Positions 22,808-31,489 of a stretch of 31,823 bases of DNA are shown here, piece by piece. The position numbers were made by a program, and so were the translations under genes. This stretch comes from Prevotella sp. UBA3776 (GTDB lineage: Bacteria > Bacteroidota > Bacteroidia > Bacteroidales > Bacteroidaceae). The stretch is from NCBI GenBank assembly GCA_002369515.1, contig DFFM01000040.1, forward strand, positions 1 to 31,823, written 5' to 3'. The notes below the pieces were generated by a model. The model made no database searches. It saw only the letters and a list, made by a program, of their open reading frames with translations, and was not told where the DNA came from. How positions within the stretch are numbered: position 1 is the first letter of the stretch; every line of letters begins with the position of its first letter.

Positions 22808-24630
22808 GTTTGATGGAAATAATCGTAGATGACTTTGGCCTTATTGCTGCCTATTGCTTCCGTAAGTAGCTGTATATCAGCCTCTTTTATGCGTTTTAGG
22901 CTTTTCAGTTTCTTTAGCAACAATTCCTTTGTCTTGGGTCCTATGCCTTTTATTTCGTCCAACTCGCTGTGAAGGGCGTGTTTAGAGCGTTTGTCGCGGT
23001 GGAAGGTGATGGCGTATCGGTGTACTTCGTCCTGAATCTGAGTGAGAATGTGGAAAAGCTCCGAATCAGTTTTCATGCCAATCACTACGGGCGGAAAACC
23101 ATAGAGCAGTTCGTTGGTGCGGTGGCGGTCGTCTTTGGCCAGTCCGGCAATGGGAATTTGCAAACGAAGCTCGTCTTCCACCACCTCTCTGACCACCTCC
23201 ATCTGACCTTTGCCGCCGTCGGTGATGATGAGGTCGGGTAGGGGAGTCCCTTCTTCCAACATGCGCGAATAGCGTCGTCTGACCACCTCTTGCATAGAGG
23301 CATAGTCGTCGGGGCCAACCACGGTTTTGATGTTGTACTTACGATAGTCTTTTTTCGAAGGTTTCATTCCCTTGAACACCACGCAGCCGGCAACGGCGTC
23401 AGTACCCGAGATGTTCGAGTTGTCGAAACATTCAATTTGGTAGGGCATTTTCTCCAGTTTCAAAGCGTTCTGCAGTTCTTTCATCAGTCGGGTTTGCTTT
23501 TGCTCCGGATTGAGTTTCTCTGCCTGTTTCAGGCGGTCGAATTTGTATTGTTTGCCATTCATGACCGACAAGTCGAGCAGCGTCTTTTTGTCGCCCCGTT
23601 GTGGAATGGTGAAGGTGACGCCCTCGAGCTCCATGCCCAATTCGCAGGGGACAATGATTTCGCGCGATGTGCTCTTGAATCGCTGTCTGATTTCCACTAT
23701 TCCCAGCTGCAGCAGTTCCTCTTCGGTTTCGTTGAGTTTCTTTTTGTATTCGAACGTGAATGCCTGCACAATGGAACCGTTGTTGACGTGCAAGAAATTG
23801 ATGTAAGCCTGCTTTTCGTCGTTGGTGATGCTGAACACATCCACATTGTTGATGGTGTGGCTCACTACCTCGCTCTTCGAACAGTAGTTTTCCAACATCA
23901 GGTAGCGGCGTTTCAGCATTTCTGCCTCTTCAAATTGCAGTTCCTCGGCTGCCTTTTGCATGGCGGCATACAGGTTGCGTGACAATTCGCGCGTGTTGCC
24001 TTTCAGAATTTCGCGCGCTTGCCGCATGTTTTCCTGATATTCTTCGTACGTTTGCTTGTTGATGCACGGCCCGTCGCAGTTTTTGATGTGGTACTCCAGA
24101 CAAGGCTTGTATTTTCCTTGCTCCACCCCTTCCTTTGTTATCGGAAATCGACACGTTCGTGGCTTGTAGAGTCGCTTGATGATGTTCAGCATGGCATACA
24201 TCGTGCTGATGTGGCTGTAGGGGCCAAAGTAGGTTCCCCCTTTCTTGTTGATGTTGCGGGTGCTGAAGATGCGGGGGTACAGTTCGTTGGTGATGCAGAT
24301 GCTGGGATATGTTTTCCCGTCTTTAAGCAGTACGTTGTAACGCGGTTGGTATTTCTTGATGAGGTTGTTCTCCAGCAGCAGCGCGTCTTCCTCGCTGTTC
24401 ACCACGGTGTAGGTGATGTCGTGAATTTTGCTGACGAGCACCTTTGTCTTGAATCGGTCAACCTCGGTATGAAAATAGGACGAGCAACGACTTTTCAGCT
24501 TCTTGGCCTTACCAACATAGATGATAGTGCCGTGTTCGTCATAATACTGGTAGCTGCCTGGCTTTTCAGGCATGTTCAGCACTATGCTCTTCAAGCGTTC
24601 CAGTCGTTGCTCGTTCTCTTGCTTTGTCAT
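22804..24630 (-). CDS. uvrC: Excinuclease ABC subunit C
   Basis: 608-aa dual-incision nuclease of nucleotide excision repair. The N-terminal GIY-YIG domain is PGSYQYYDEHGTIIYVGKAKKLKSR (~residues 24-48). The UVR motif for UvrB contact is LQFEEAEMLKRRYLMLENY (~230-250). The C-terminal RNase H-like nuclease has CFDNSNISGTDAVAGCVVF and LPDLIITDGGKGQ. A tandem helix-hairpin-helix lies at the end (IKGIGPKTKELLLKKL). Length is typical. It lies downstream of apt across a parS site with no visible promoter of its own. Confidence 0.97.
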   Translation of the reverse strand: MTKQENEQRLERLKSIVLNMPEKPGSYQYYDEHGTIIYVGKAKKLKSRCSSYFHTEVDRFKTKVLVSKIHDITYTVVNSEEDALLLENNLIKKYQPRYNVLLKDGKTYPSICITNELYPRIFSTRNINKKGGTYFGPYSHISTMYAMLNIIKRLYKPRTCRFPITKEGVEQGKYKPCLEYHIKNCDGPCINKQTYEEYQENMRQAREILKGNTRELSRNLYAAMQKAAEELQFEEAEMLKRRYLMLENYCSKSEVVSHTINNVDVFSITNDEKQAYINFLHVNNGSIVQAFTFEYKKKLNETEEELLQLGIVEIRQRFKSTSREIIVPCELGMELEGVTFTIPQRGDKKTLLDLSVMNGKQYKFDRLKQAEKLNPEQKQTRLMKELQNALKLEKMPYQIECFDNSNISGTDAVAGCVVFKGMKPSKKDYRKYNIKTVVGPDDYASMQEVVRRRYSRMLEEGTPLPDLIITDGGKGQMEVVREVVEDELRLQIPIAGLAKDDRHRTNELLYGFPPVVIGMKTDSELFHILTQIQDEVHRYAITFHRDKRSKHALHSELDEIKGIGPKTKELLLKKLKSLKRIKEADIQLLTEAIGSNKAKVIYDYFHQT

Positions 24631-24687
24631 TCTGTTTTGTCTTCTTTGATGGTTTCATCTCGCTTTTGTTCCACGAATCCGTTTGTT

Positions 24688-24703
24688 TGTTTCACGTGAA
24701 ACA
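24688..24703. promoter_or_regulatory. parS: parS site (ParB binding), between apt and uvrC
   Basis: TGTTTCACGTGAAACA, a perfect 16-bp palindrome identical to the classical parS consensus bound by ParB/Spo0J in the ParABS chromosome segregation system. It lies in the apt-uvrC gap and is not part of a gene. ParB loaded here would spread over the neighbouring genes. A second identical site lies 619 bp away. Confidence 0.9.
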
Positions 24704-24744
24704 TTCGTCGCCTTATATCTTTCTGTTCCAGAAAAATGCTCAGT

Positions 24745-25272
24745 TCAAATGGTAACCAAAGTCGTAAGGTCGAGTCCTTCAAATTCGTCCCTTCCGTGCA
24801 GTCCTTCGTCGGTTATTTCGATGATAAAGTTGATGTAGATCTTTTTCGGATTGAAGTGTTTCACCAGTTTGTATGCTGCCTTTGCTGTTCCTCCTGTCGC
24901 CAAAAGGTCGTCGTGGATCAGCACCACGTCGTTTGCATCGATGGCATCGATGTGCATTTCAACGGTATCTACACCGTATTCCTTTGAAAACGACTCCTTG
25001 ATGACGGTGGCGGGCAATTTGCCCGGCTTTCTGGCCAACACTACGCCGCATCCCAGTCGGCCAGCCAAGGCGGCCGCCATGACGAAACCGCGGCTCTCTA
25101 TGCCAACGATCTTCGTGATGCCTTTGTCTTTGTAAATCTCATACAATTCGTCGAGCATGATTTTCATGCACTCTCCACTTTTGAAAAGTGTTGTCACGTC
25201 GCGGAAGTTGATTCCCTTTTTTGGAAAATCGGGAATGCAACGCAGATTGTCAATTAATACTTGATTGTTCAT
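24745..25272 (-). CDS. apt: Adenine phosphoribosyltransferase
   Basis: 175-aa salvage enzyme converting adenine and PRPP to AMP. Seen: IPDFPKKGINFRDVTTLF (N-terminal signature), IESRGFVMAAALA, and the PRPP-binding loop VVLIHDDLLATGGTAKAA. ATG 25272 (MNNQVLIDNLRCIPDFPKKG) is chosen. A longer in-frame reading to 25350 would translate through the parS palindrome (MFHVKQ) and is non-homologous. The gene is bracketed by the two parS sites. Confidence 0.96.
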   Translation of the reverse strand: MNNQVLIDNLRCIPDFPKKGINFRDVTTLFKSGECMKIMLDELYEIYKDKGITKIVGIESRGFVMAAALAGRLGCGVVLARKPGKLPATVIKESFSKEYGVDTVEMHIDAIDANDVVLIHDDLLATGGTAKAAYKLVKHFNPKKIYINFIIEITDEGLHGRDEFEGLDLTTLVTI

Positions 25273-25306
25273 TTTCAGTGTGTTATAAAGTTGTAGTTGT
25301 CGTCTT

Positions 25307-25322
25307 TGTTTCACGTGAAACA
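25307..25322. promoter_or_regulatory. parS: parS site (ParB binding), between mnmG and apt
   Basis: Second perfect TGTTTCACGTGAAACA, 34 nt upstream of the apt start and 24 nt past the mnmG stop. With the site at 24688-24703 it forms a pair 619 bp apart (centre to centre) in the same operon-like block. Confidence 0.9.
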
Positions 25323-25346
25323 TTGCCCTGTTCCCTGGTTTGTTGC

Positions 25347-27263
25347 TCATCTGCCCATGAGCACCAGCATGGCGTTGATGTCGCTGGGAGAGACCCCGGG
25401 TATGCGGCTTGCCTGGGCGAGTGTTTCGGGCTGTATGGCTTGCAACTTTTGGCGGGCTTCGGTCGAAATGGCCGAAAGGTTCGGGTAGTCGAAGTGACCT
25501 TTGATTTTTATGTTTTCCAGCCGGTGCATTTTCTCGGCCACCATTTTCTCTCGTTCGATGTAGCCTTTGTATTTGATTTTGATTTCTGCTGCTTCTGCAA
25601 TCTCTTCGTTTCTGTTTTTCAGCGATGAAATCTTGTTTTTCAAAGCGGGTGAAATTTCCGAGAGGATTTGGAAATTCAGTTGTGGCCGTCCTGCCAAATC
25701 ATAGATCTTTGCGGTGCCGTGGAGTGGGGCGGTGCCCAGGTTTTCCAATATTCCGTTTATTTCGTTCGGTTTAATCGTTGTTTTCTGGCAGAAGTCTATC
25801 AGCTCGTCGATGGCTTCTTTCTTCTCCAGCCACCAGTTGTATCGCTCGCTTGTTGCGAGCCCCAGCTGGTAGGCGCGTTCGGTGAGTCGCGCGTCGGCAT
25901 CGTCCTGGCGGAGCAGTATGCGGTATTCGGCACGCGAGGTAAACATCCTGTAGGGCTCATCCACGCCCTTCGTAACCAGGTCGTCTATGAGCACACCGAT
26001 GTAGGCTTCGTCGCGGTGGAGTATGAATTGGGTTTCTTTTGCCGTGTCAGCACCCGCCATTCCTGCTTTCAGGGCTGCGTTTATTCCTGCCAGGGTTCCT
26101 TGTCCGCCAGCTTCTTCGTAACCGGTTGTACCGTTCACTTGTCCGGCCATGAACAAACCTTCAATAATTTTCGATTCCAACGCGTGGTTGAGTTGCGTCG
26201 GGTCGAAGAAATCGTATTCGATGGCATAGCCTGGCCGATATACTCTGACGTCGCGCAGGGCTGGAATTTTTTTCAGTGCATCAATCTGCACCTCCATGGG
26301 CAACGACGATGAGAATCCATTCAGATACATCTCGTTGGTGTCTTCACCTTCGGGTTCCAAGAAGAGCAGATGTTGTTCGCGGTCGGGAAACGTCATCAGT
26401 TTTGTCTCGATGGAAGGGCAGTAACGCGGCCCGATGGATTGTATTTGCCCGTTGTAGAGTGGCGAGTCTGCAAGTCCGCTGCGCAGCGTCTCATGTACTT
26501 GAGGGTTGGTGTAGCATTCCCAGCACGAGAGTTGCTTCAACTGTCTGTGTTGCCCCATGTACGAGAACTGGTAGTAGCCCTGTTCACCCTGTTGTTCGTT
26601 CATGTCTTCGAAGTGTACGCTTCGTTTGTCAATGCGCACGGGAGTACCAGTTTTCATTCGCGCCGAACGGATGCCGTGGCGGGTGATGCTCTCGGTGAAA
26701 TGGGGGACAGCCGGCTCGGCGATGCGTCCTCCGGGTACCATCTTTCGTCCGATGTGCATGAGTCCGTTGAGGAATGTTCCTGCAGTGACGATGACGCATC
26801 GGGCTTGCAGTTCGCAGCCCCAGATGGTTTTCACGCCGCGTACACGGTGGGTTTGTTGTGACGGCTGCTCGACAGTCTCGACAAGCAGCTCGTCGGCCTG
26901 ATCTTGCCAGATGTCAAGATTGGCGGTTTCATCGAGTGTTTTTCGCCATTGCCAAATGAATTTTCCTCGGTCGCACTGTGCGCGTGGGCTCCACACTGCA
27001 GGGCCTTTGCCCCGGTTGAGCATGCGAAACTGAATGGCCGTAGCGTCGGTGACGAGTCCCATCTGTCCGCCCAGCGCGTCAATCTCGCGCACAATCTGCC
27101 CTTTGGCAATGCCGCCGACAGCCGGATTGCACGACATCTGTGCAATCTTGTTCATGTCCATGGTCACCAGGCAGGTCTTGGCTCCCATGTTGGCGGCTGC
27201 TGTTGCCGCCTCGCATCCGGCGTGTCCGCCGCCAATCACTATGACATCGTATTTGAGGATCAT
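25347..27263 (-). CDS. mnmG: tRNA uridine 5-carboxymethylaminomethyl modification enzyme MnmG (GidA)
   Basis: 638-aa FAD enzyme that, with MnmE, modifies U34 of certain tRNAs. The N-terminal dinucleotide fold is YDVIVIGGGHAGCEAATAAANMG (residues 5-27). GidA signatures include MSCNPAVGGIAKGQIVREIDALGGQMG (~44-70), NRGKGPAVWSPRAQCDR and GQVNGTTGYEEAGGQG (~365-380). The C-terminal helical domain for MnmE contact ends RIPGVSPSDINAMLVLMGR. Length and ends are normal. In many bacteria gidA lies near the replication origin and parS sites, which fits the two sites downstream. Confidence 0.98.
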   Translation of the reverse strand: MILKYDVIVIGGGHAGCEAATAAANMGAKTCLVTMDMNKIAQMSCNPAVGGIAKGQIVREIDALGGQMGLVTDATAIQFRMLNRGKGPAVWSPRAQCDRGKFIWQWRKTLDETANLDIWQDQADELLVETVEQPSQQTHRVRGVKTIWGCELQARCVIVTAGTFLNGLMHIGRKMVPGGRIAEPAVPHFTESITRHGIRSARMKTGTPVRIDKRSVHFEDMNEQQGEQGYYQFSYMGQHRQLKQLSCWECYTNPQVHETLRSGLADSPLYNGQIQSIGPRYCPSIETKLMTFPDREQHLLFLEPEGEDTNEMYLNGFSSSLPMEVQIDALKKIPALRDVRVYRPGYAIEYDFFDPTQLNHALESKIIEGLFMAGQVNGTTGYEEAGGQGTLAGINAALKAGMAGADTAKETQFILHRDEAYIGVLIDDLVTKGVDEPYRMFTSRAEYRILLRQDDADARLTERAYQLGLATSERYNWWLEKKEAIDELIDFCQKTTIKPNEINGILENLGTAPLHGTAKIYDLAGRPQLNFQILSEISPALKNKISSLKNRNEEIAEAAEIKIKYKGYIEREKMVAEKMHRLENIKIKGHFDYPNLSAISTEARQKLQAIQPETLAQASRIPGVSPSDINAMLVLMGR

Positions 27264-27362
27264 TCTTTCTTTGAGTTTTCAGAGTTCTTTCTGGCTGCTT
27301 TTTTCATTCTGTCTGTCCCTGCTGCTCCAGCAGTTCTGCATGTGTTGGCTGTTCCTGTTGTT

Positions 27363-28463
27363 CTAGCTGCGCAGGGCCAAGTTGTAGTTGTAGTAGCGTT
27401 TGTTGCCGGTGATGTCCTCCACCACGCGGACGAATGGCGGGAACTTCACATCGTTGTGTTCGACAATGCCTTTTGTTTCCAGAATGATGAGGTCGTTGTG
27501 AGGTGTGAGGTAAGTGTCCAGCTCGAAGAACTGCCCTTTCCAAATGAAGCTGCGGCGCAGTTTGTGGATGGTCTGCCTGTAAGGGTCGGCTTGCTGTAAA
27601 AGGCTCTGGTACAGATTGTTAGACACTTGTCGTTCGGTAACCAGCTCTTCAGTTTCCGAAAGTTTCTTTTTCGTTGTATGCACGTTGACGAACTTTCCGC
27701 CCCATCCTCGGCGGCGCAGGCGCACTTCGCATCCCGGCTCGGCCACCAGGTAGGTCTGCGTGATGTCGCTTTCGATGGCTTCGGGCACGTCGCCCGTCAG
27801 TTCCACGATGTATTTGCGCTCCTCCTCTATGGGTTGCGGCAGCCCCAGCACGTTGGCTATCTCTTTGACCACGCGGTTCAGCTTGCGGTCGAAGTCCTCC
27901 TGGTTGTTGATGACGCGCAGGTGGCTGTGGCCCGTCCAGGCCTCAATGACTTTCTTGTCGAGCATGCGCGCAATCTTCAGCCCTTCCTCGTCGGCCGCCT
28001 CGTTGCGGCTGGCGTTGTTGCTTGTGGTGTAGAACTGCTCGGCGCCGTCGGCGGCGCTCACAAGATGGAGCACGGCGTCGTAGCGCTGGTCGCGCAGCTG
28101 CTGTGTGTTGGTGCCCACGGCTCGGGTGATTTCCTCCCACATTTCGGGCTGCATGTAGGCCGAAATGTCCATGGTTCCGCGGTCGCACACAATGACGCAC
28201 GGTTCGTCGCAGGCCTCGGCCATGCGCATGAACTTGTCCTCCAGTGCAAGCTGAATCTCGAGTGTGGCCTTTTCGCCTTCGTAGAAGAAGGCCTTGTTCT
28301 TGGTCAGATAGTTCATGCCCGCCTGTGTGAACATGGTGGGCACTTCGGGAATGGTGAACACCTTGTAGCCAAGGCTGGAGAAATGTTCGATGACTCGCAC
28401 CAGCGCGGTGGTCTTTCCTGCGCAGGGGCCTCCTGTGAGTACAATGCGTTTGATGTCTTTCAT
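27363..28463 (-). CDS. P-loop NTPase fused to a CYTH-type triphosphate-tunnel domain (Ttd14-like)
   Basis: 366-aa cytosolic protein. Residues ~1-190 are a P-loop kinase-like domain: Walker A GGPCAGKTT (residues 11-19), Walker B-like PCVIVCDRGTMD (~87-98) and a hydrophobic lid region. Residues ~200-360 are a CYTH-like domain: the ExExK motif in IEEERKYIV, basic strand CEVRLRRRGWGGKFVNVHTTKK, and acidic strands FFELDTYL and LIILETKG. The same order occurs in the eukaryotic TRPL translocation defect protein 14 (Ttd14) family. The substrate is unknown; CYTH domains bind triphosphates or polyphosphate. It heads the mnmG-apt-uvrC block, 99 nt upstream of mnmG, with its own promoter. Confidence 0.85.
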   Translation of the reverse strand: MKDIKRIVLTGGPCAGKTTALVRVIEHFSSLGYKVFTIPEVPTMFTQAGMNYLTKNKAFFYEGEKATLEIQLALEDKFMRMAEACDEPCVIVCDRGTMDISAYMQPEMWEEITRAVGTNTQQLRDQRYDAVLHLVSAADGAEQFYTTSNNASRNEAADEEGLKIARMLDKKVIEAWTGHSHLRVINNQEDFDRKLNRVVKEIANVLGLPQPIEEERKYIVELTGDVPEAIESDITQTYLVAEPGCEVRLRRRGWGGKFVNVHTTKKKLSETEELVTERQVSNNLYQSLLQQADPYRQTIHKLRRSFIWKGQFFELDTYLTPHNDLIILETKGIVEHNDVKFPPFVRVVEDITGNKRYYNYNLALRS

Positions 28464-28493
28464 TAGCTGAGCAGTGGGTGTATAAAACTAAGT

Positions 28494-28537
28494 GGTTGCA
28501 AATTTACGAATATTTTTCGTAAACTTGCAACCTTTTT
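28494..28537 (-). promoter_or_regulatory. Promoter of the P-loop/CYTH gene embedded in a 16-bp inverted repeat
   Basis: Minus-strand TAAATTTG (28506-28499) is the -7 element, with a GTTG-type -33 near 28531-28528. Both lie within arms 28494-28509 and 28517-28532 (GGTTGCAAATTTACGA against its near complement, one mismatch). On the plus strand the stem is followed by TTTTT (28533-28537), so it could also act as a terminator in that direction. No plus-strand gene is present, so an operator or promoter role is preferred. Confidence 0.5.
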
Positions 28538-28598
28538 AGTGGGTTTTAGAAATTAAATTTCAGCTCTTTACTGATTTCTTTTTTCCGTTGGCCGTTTT

Positions 28599-31313
28599 CT
28601 ATTTTCTGATGACCTTGCGCACGGTGCCGTCGCTCATGCGGATGATGTTCACGCCACGCTTCAGTTCGGTCTGCTGTGCGCCGTTCAGGTCGTAGATGTT
28701 CTTCACCTCTGCCTCGCCAGTGCTGTCGTCAGCCTCCAGGCCTTCGATGCCGAGCAACTCCTGCGGGCCGTAGAGCACGTGAGCCGCACGGGTGCCTTTG
28801 GCATCCACCACGTAGGGCGTTGATGCCGACGAGTCGTATTTTCCGTTCTTCGGCTCAATGAGGTAGGTGTTGGCTGTATAGAGATTGCCAAAGCCGCCGA
28901 TGTAGTAGTTGGCTTCCACGGTAGAGTTGTCGATGGTGAGTGTGGCCGTCTTTTTCTCGCCCCAGATGGAATGGGCGCATGTTATTTTGCTGTTCTTGAT
29001 GGTCATTTCCCCCTCTACAGCATACAGGTCGGAGCGGCTTGTTCCCTTGGTGACCAGCTCACCGCCAGTGATTGTTCCGCCGTTGTCAAAATAGATGTCC
29101 GTGTAGTTAGAGTTGTTGTTTGACAGTTCGTTTTTGCCTATCAGCTCCACGGTGCAATATGTGTCGCTGTATGTGTAAATGGCGTGGGTTTTGGTGTTTT
29201 CGGGAACAGATATTTTGGCATTGTTCAGAATGAGCTTATCGCTACTCGAATTGTATGTAACCGAGGTTGTGCCGCTGCTGATGTATTTGCTTCCGATGCC
29301 GGATGCGTTGCAGTTTGTCACTCGTGTTCCGCCCACATTGATGTTGTACTTTTTGGATGGTTTGAAGAAGTTCACCTTCTTGGCCGTTGTACCGCCATTC
29401 TGTTCGGCACGGTGGTCTTCCGCATCGAAATAACAGCCTGGGGACCCACCATTAGTGGTATTTGAGTAGAAGTCCATTTCGTTGAGCGTCAGTCCTCCGT
29501 ACAGGTTTGCCATTGCCGCAGTGGTTCCTTCGAAGGTGTAGTCAGAATTACTGCCGGCATTCTTCAGTACCAGTTTGTTGTTTGCGCTGCTGCTGACGTT
29601 GCTTGTGTATCCATTTTTTCCTTTGAAATACAACTTTCCGTCCACTTCGATGGTAATCGTGCTGTTGCCTCCTCCCGCCAGGATGGCACCAAATGATCCT
29701 GTGTTCTCGCAGTTCAGGTTACCCGTACCTTTGATGATGAGGTTGCCGCCGGGATAGATTGAGCTGTGTCCGCCAATGATGGAGTTGGAGCCGCTGATGT
29801 TCATCGTTACGGTGCTTCCCACTATGCTGCCAGGACGTATGGCTGCCTGATTGGTTACGCTGGTGTTGTTGAGCTTCACGTTGTTCAGCGAGAGCGTCTT
29901 GGTGGAGTTGTCCCACTTGATGGTTCCGCTCTCCACACCCTCGCAAGCGAAGTTGTTGCAGTTCACGTTGTTCACGTCGTTGCCGAATATGCGGCAGTCG
30001 TACGAGGCGGTGGGTTGGTCCATTTTGACCGTCTTGGCCATTGTGCCGCCAATCTCTGTGAATCCCTTTTTCGACGAGTTGAAATAGGTGCCGTTGGACG
30101 TGGCGTCGTTGGTCAGTGTGCAGCTCTTGAAGCCGTAGATGGCATCTCGGTTGGTTGATGTGATGTCTATTGTGCTACCGCCGCTCGATGTACCGATGGT
30201 CAGTTCAGCTCCGCTAGCTCCAGTGATGCAATTGTTGTCCGATCTGATGGTCAACCCAATGGTGCCGATGGACAGGCTCGAGCCACCGCAGTAGATGCCT
30301 GAAACATCTTCGCAGCCCAGACCCAATATTGCCGCCGTGCGGCTTTGGCCGTCGATGGACAGCTTGTCTTTGTAAATATAAATAGGACGACCTCCCTGGG
30401 CGGTTTTGATGATGCTTGTACCGCTGACCCAGATGTTCAGGGGGGCGGACGAATCGCTGTAGCCATAGAAAGCGATGCCGCTGAAGCTTGAGGTGGGTGT
30501 CATGATGGCATTATCCAACTGCAGCTCTTTTGAACTAGCAACCCATTTCACGGTACCAGTGGTGATGCCGGCTTCGCTGTTAGCCATGGTGAGCGTTCTG
30601 TCGTTTCTGGGGTCAATGACGTGGCGGCCCACCATCAGTCGGCCATACACCCAGCAGCTTTTCAGATTCTTGCCGCTCGAATCGGTCATCATGTGAGTTG
30701 AGGAGTCGAACTTATTTCCGTTATAGTCGTAAGTAACACCCCAAAGTTTTATTTCTTTCCATCCACTGATGACCGAATTGGTGGCTGCCGAGTTGGTCAG
30801 ATTTGCATAGATACAGCATTCTTTCAGGTTCAGCGTCTCGTTGGGTGTTTTGTTCGTTCCGCATACACCGTAGTAGCCAGCTCTGGCATACACCCATATT
30901 TTGGAAATGGTGAGTGAGTTGCCGTTTTTCATCCAGATGGCGCACATCCCATCTTTGTTATCACTGCCATAAACATTGAGAGAGCCATAGTTGTCGCTCA
31001 TGATGGTGGTAGAGTTGGCCGTAACGATGCCGTGGCTGTTGGTTGATTTCACCGTAGCCTTGCCAATTACCTTAATGGTCAGCCCGTCGATGCCGGAGTT
31101 CCAGATGCCTGGGGTATTGTCTTTGGAGGTCTCGATGGTGGCATTGTCAAGGGTGAGCACCTTGTTGGAGGCATCATAGCTGACGCCCGTCATCACTTTC
31201 TTGGCGTTGCTCGATGTCACTCGTGTGCCCGCCACATAAAGGTCGTAATCGGTTGCAAATGTTGTTCCCACGATTCCCACGAGTAACAATAGTGTAGAGA
31301 TAAACTTTTTCAT
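28599..31313 (-). CDS. Secreted protein of four ~205-217-residue repeat modules with C-terminal tail
   Basis: 904-aa exported protein. Signal peptide is residues 1-20 (MKKFISTLLLLVGIVGTTFA). Four modules begin at about residues 23 (YDLYVAGTRVTSSNAKKV), 222 (VYGRLMVGRHVID), 438 (YDCRIFGNDVNNVNC) and 656 (YNINVGGTRVTNCNA). Each is followed ~15-30 residues later by a KxLxLDNAxI-type strand (KVLTLDNATI, KELQLDNAIM, KTLSLNNVKL, KLILNNAKIS). The modules are rich in T, S, N and G with short beta periodicity, suggesting a beta-helix or adhesin-like fold. The end is KNIYDLNGAQQTELKRG then VNIIRMSDGTVRKVIRK, a diverged version of the tail on the left-hand surface proteins. No catalytic motif is recognised. 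A single-gene unit; no strong terminator is visible after it. Confidence 0.82.
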   Translation of the reverse strand: MKKFISTLLLLVGIVGTTFATDYDLYVAGTRVTSSNAKKVMTGVSYDASNKVLTLDNATIETSKDNTPGIWNSGIDGLTIKVIGKATVKSTNSHGIVTANSTTIMSDNYGSLNVYGSDNKDGMCAIWMKNGNSLTISKIWVYARAGYYGVCGTNKTPNETLNLKECCIYANLTNSAATNSVISGWKEIKLWGVTYDYNGNKFDSSTHMMTDSSGKNLKSCWVYGRLMVGRHVIDPRNDRTLTMANSEAGITTGTVKWVASSKELQLDNAIMTPTSSFSGIAFYGYSDSSAPLNIWVSGTSIIKTAQGGRPIYIYKDKLSIDGQSRTAAILGLGCEDVSGIYCGGSSLSIGTIGLTIRSDNNCITGASGAELTIGTSSGGSTIDITSTNRDAIYGFKSCTLTNDATSNGTYFNSSKKGFTEIGGTMAKTVKMDQPTASYDCRIFGNDVNNVNCNNFACEGVESGTIKWDNSTKTLSLNNVKLNNTSVTNQAAIRPGSIVGSTVTMNISGSNSIIGGHSSIYPGGNLIIKGTGNLNCENTGSFGAILAGGGNSTITIEVDGKLYFKGKNGYTSNVSSSANNKLVLKNAGSNSDYTFEGTTAAMANLYGGLTLNEMDFYSNTTNGGSPGCYFDAEDHRAEQNGGTTAKKVNFFKPSKKYNINVGGTRVTNCNASGIGSKYISSGTTSVTYNSSSDKLILNNAKISVPENTKTHAIYTYSDTYCTVELIGKNELSNNNSNYTDIYFDNGGTITGGELVTKGTSRSDLYAVEGEMTIKNSKITCAHSIWGEKKTATLTIDNSTVEANYYIGGFGNLYTANTYLIEPKNGKYDSSASTPYVVDAKGTRAAHVLYGPQELLGIEGLEADDSTGEAEVKNIYDLNGAQQTELKRGVNIIRMSDGTVRKVIRK

Positions 31314-31457
31314 AATGCTTGTTTTTTAAGATGTTTATAATATAGTAATGTCTTTCTGTCAATGGACGGTCTCTGTCGGCGAACGAGCGGTCTGCCATCT
31401 AAAAAGCAAGTGCCACGCCGTTTAGCGTTCCTCTCAGAGTAGCAATGTTTCTGGTTG

Positions 31458-31465
31458 CAAAATTA
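31458..31465 (-). promoter_or_regulatory. Minus-7 element of the four-module surface protein gene
   Basis: Minus-strand TAATTTTG (31465-31458); no good TTTG at the expected -33 position, which suggests activator dependence. The predicted start near 31452 gives a ~138-nt leader, within the range seen for the other surface-protein genes here. The remaining sequence to 31823 holds no gene I can support. Confidence 0.5.
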
Positions 31466-31489
31466 AGGAAAAAAGCAGTAGGGCGGTTG

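Noticed and set aside
25273..25350. Longer start for apt
   Set aside because: The extension translates the parS palindrome (MFHVKQ) and has no place in the Apt family; the conserved N-terminus begins at 25272.
31174..31398. Upstream reading frame in the leader of the four-module gene
   Set aside because: An ATG at 31398 opens a frame overlapping the gene start, but it has no ribosome-binding context and most of it is a shadow of the main gene.
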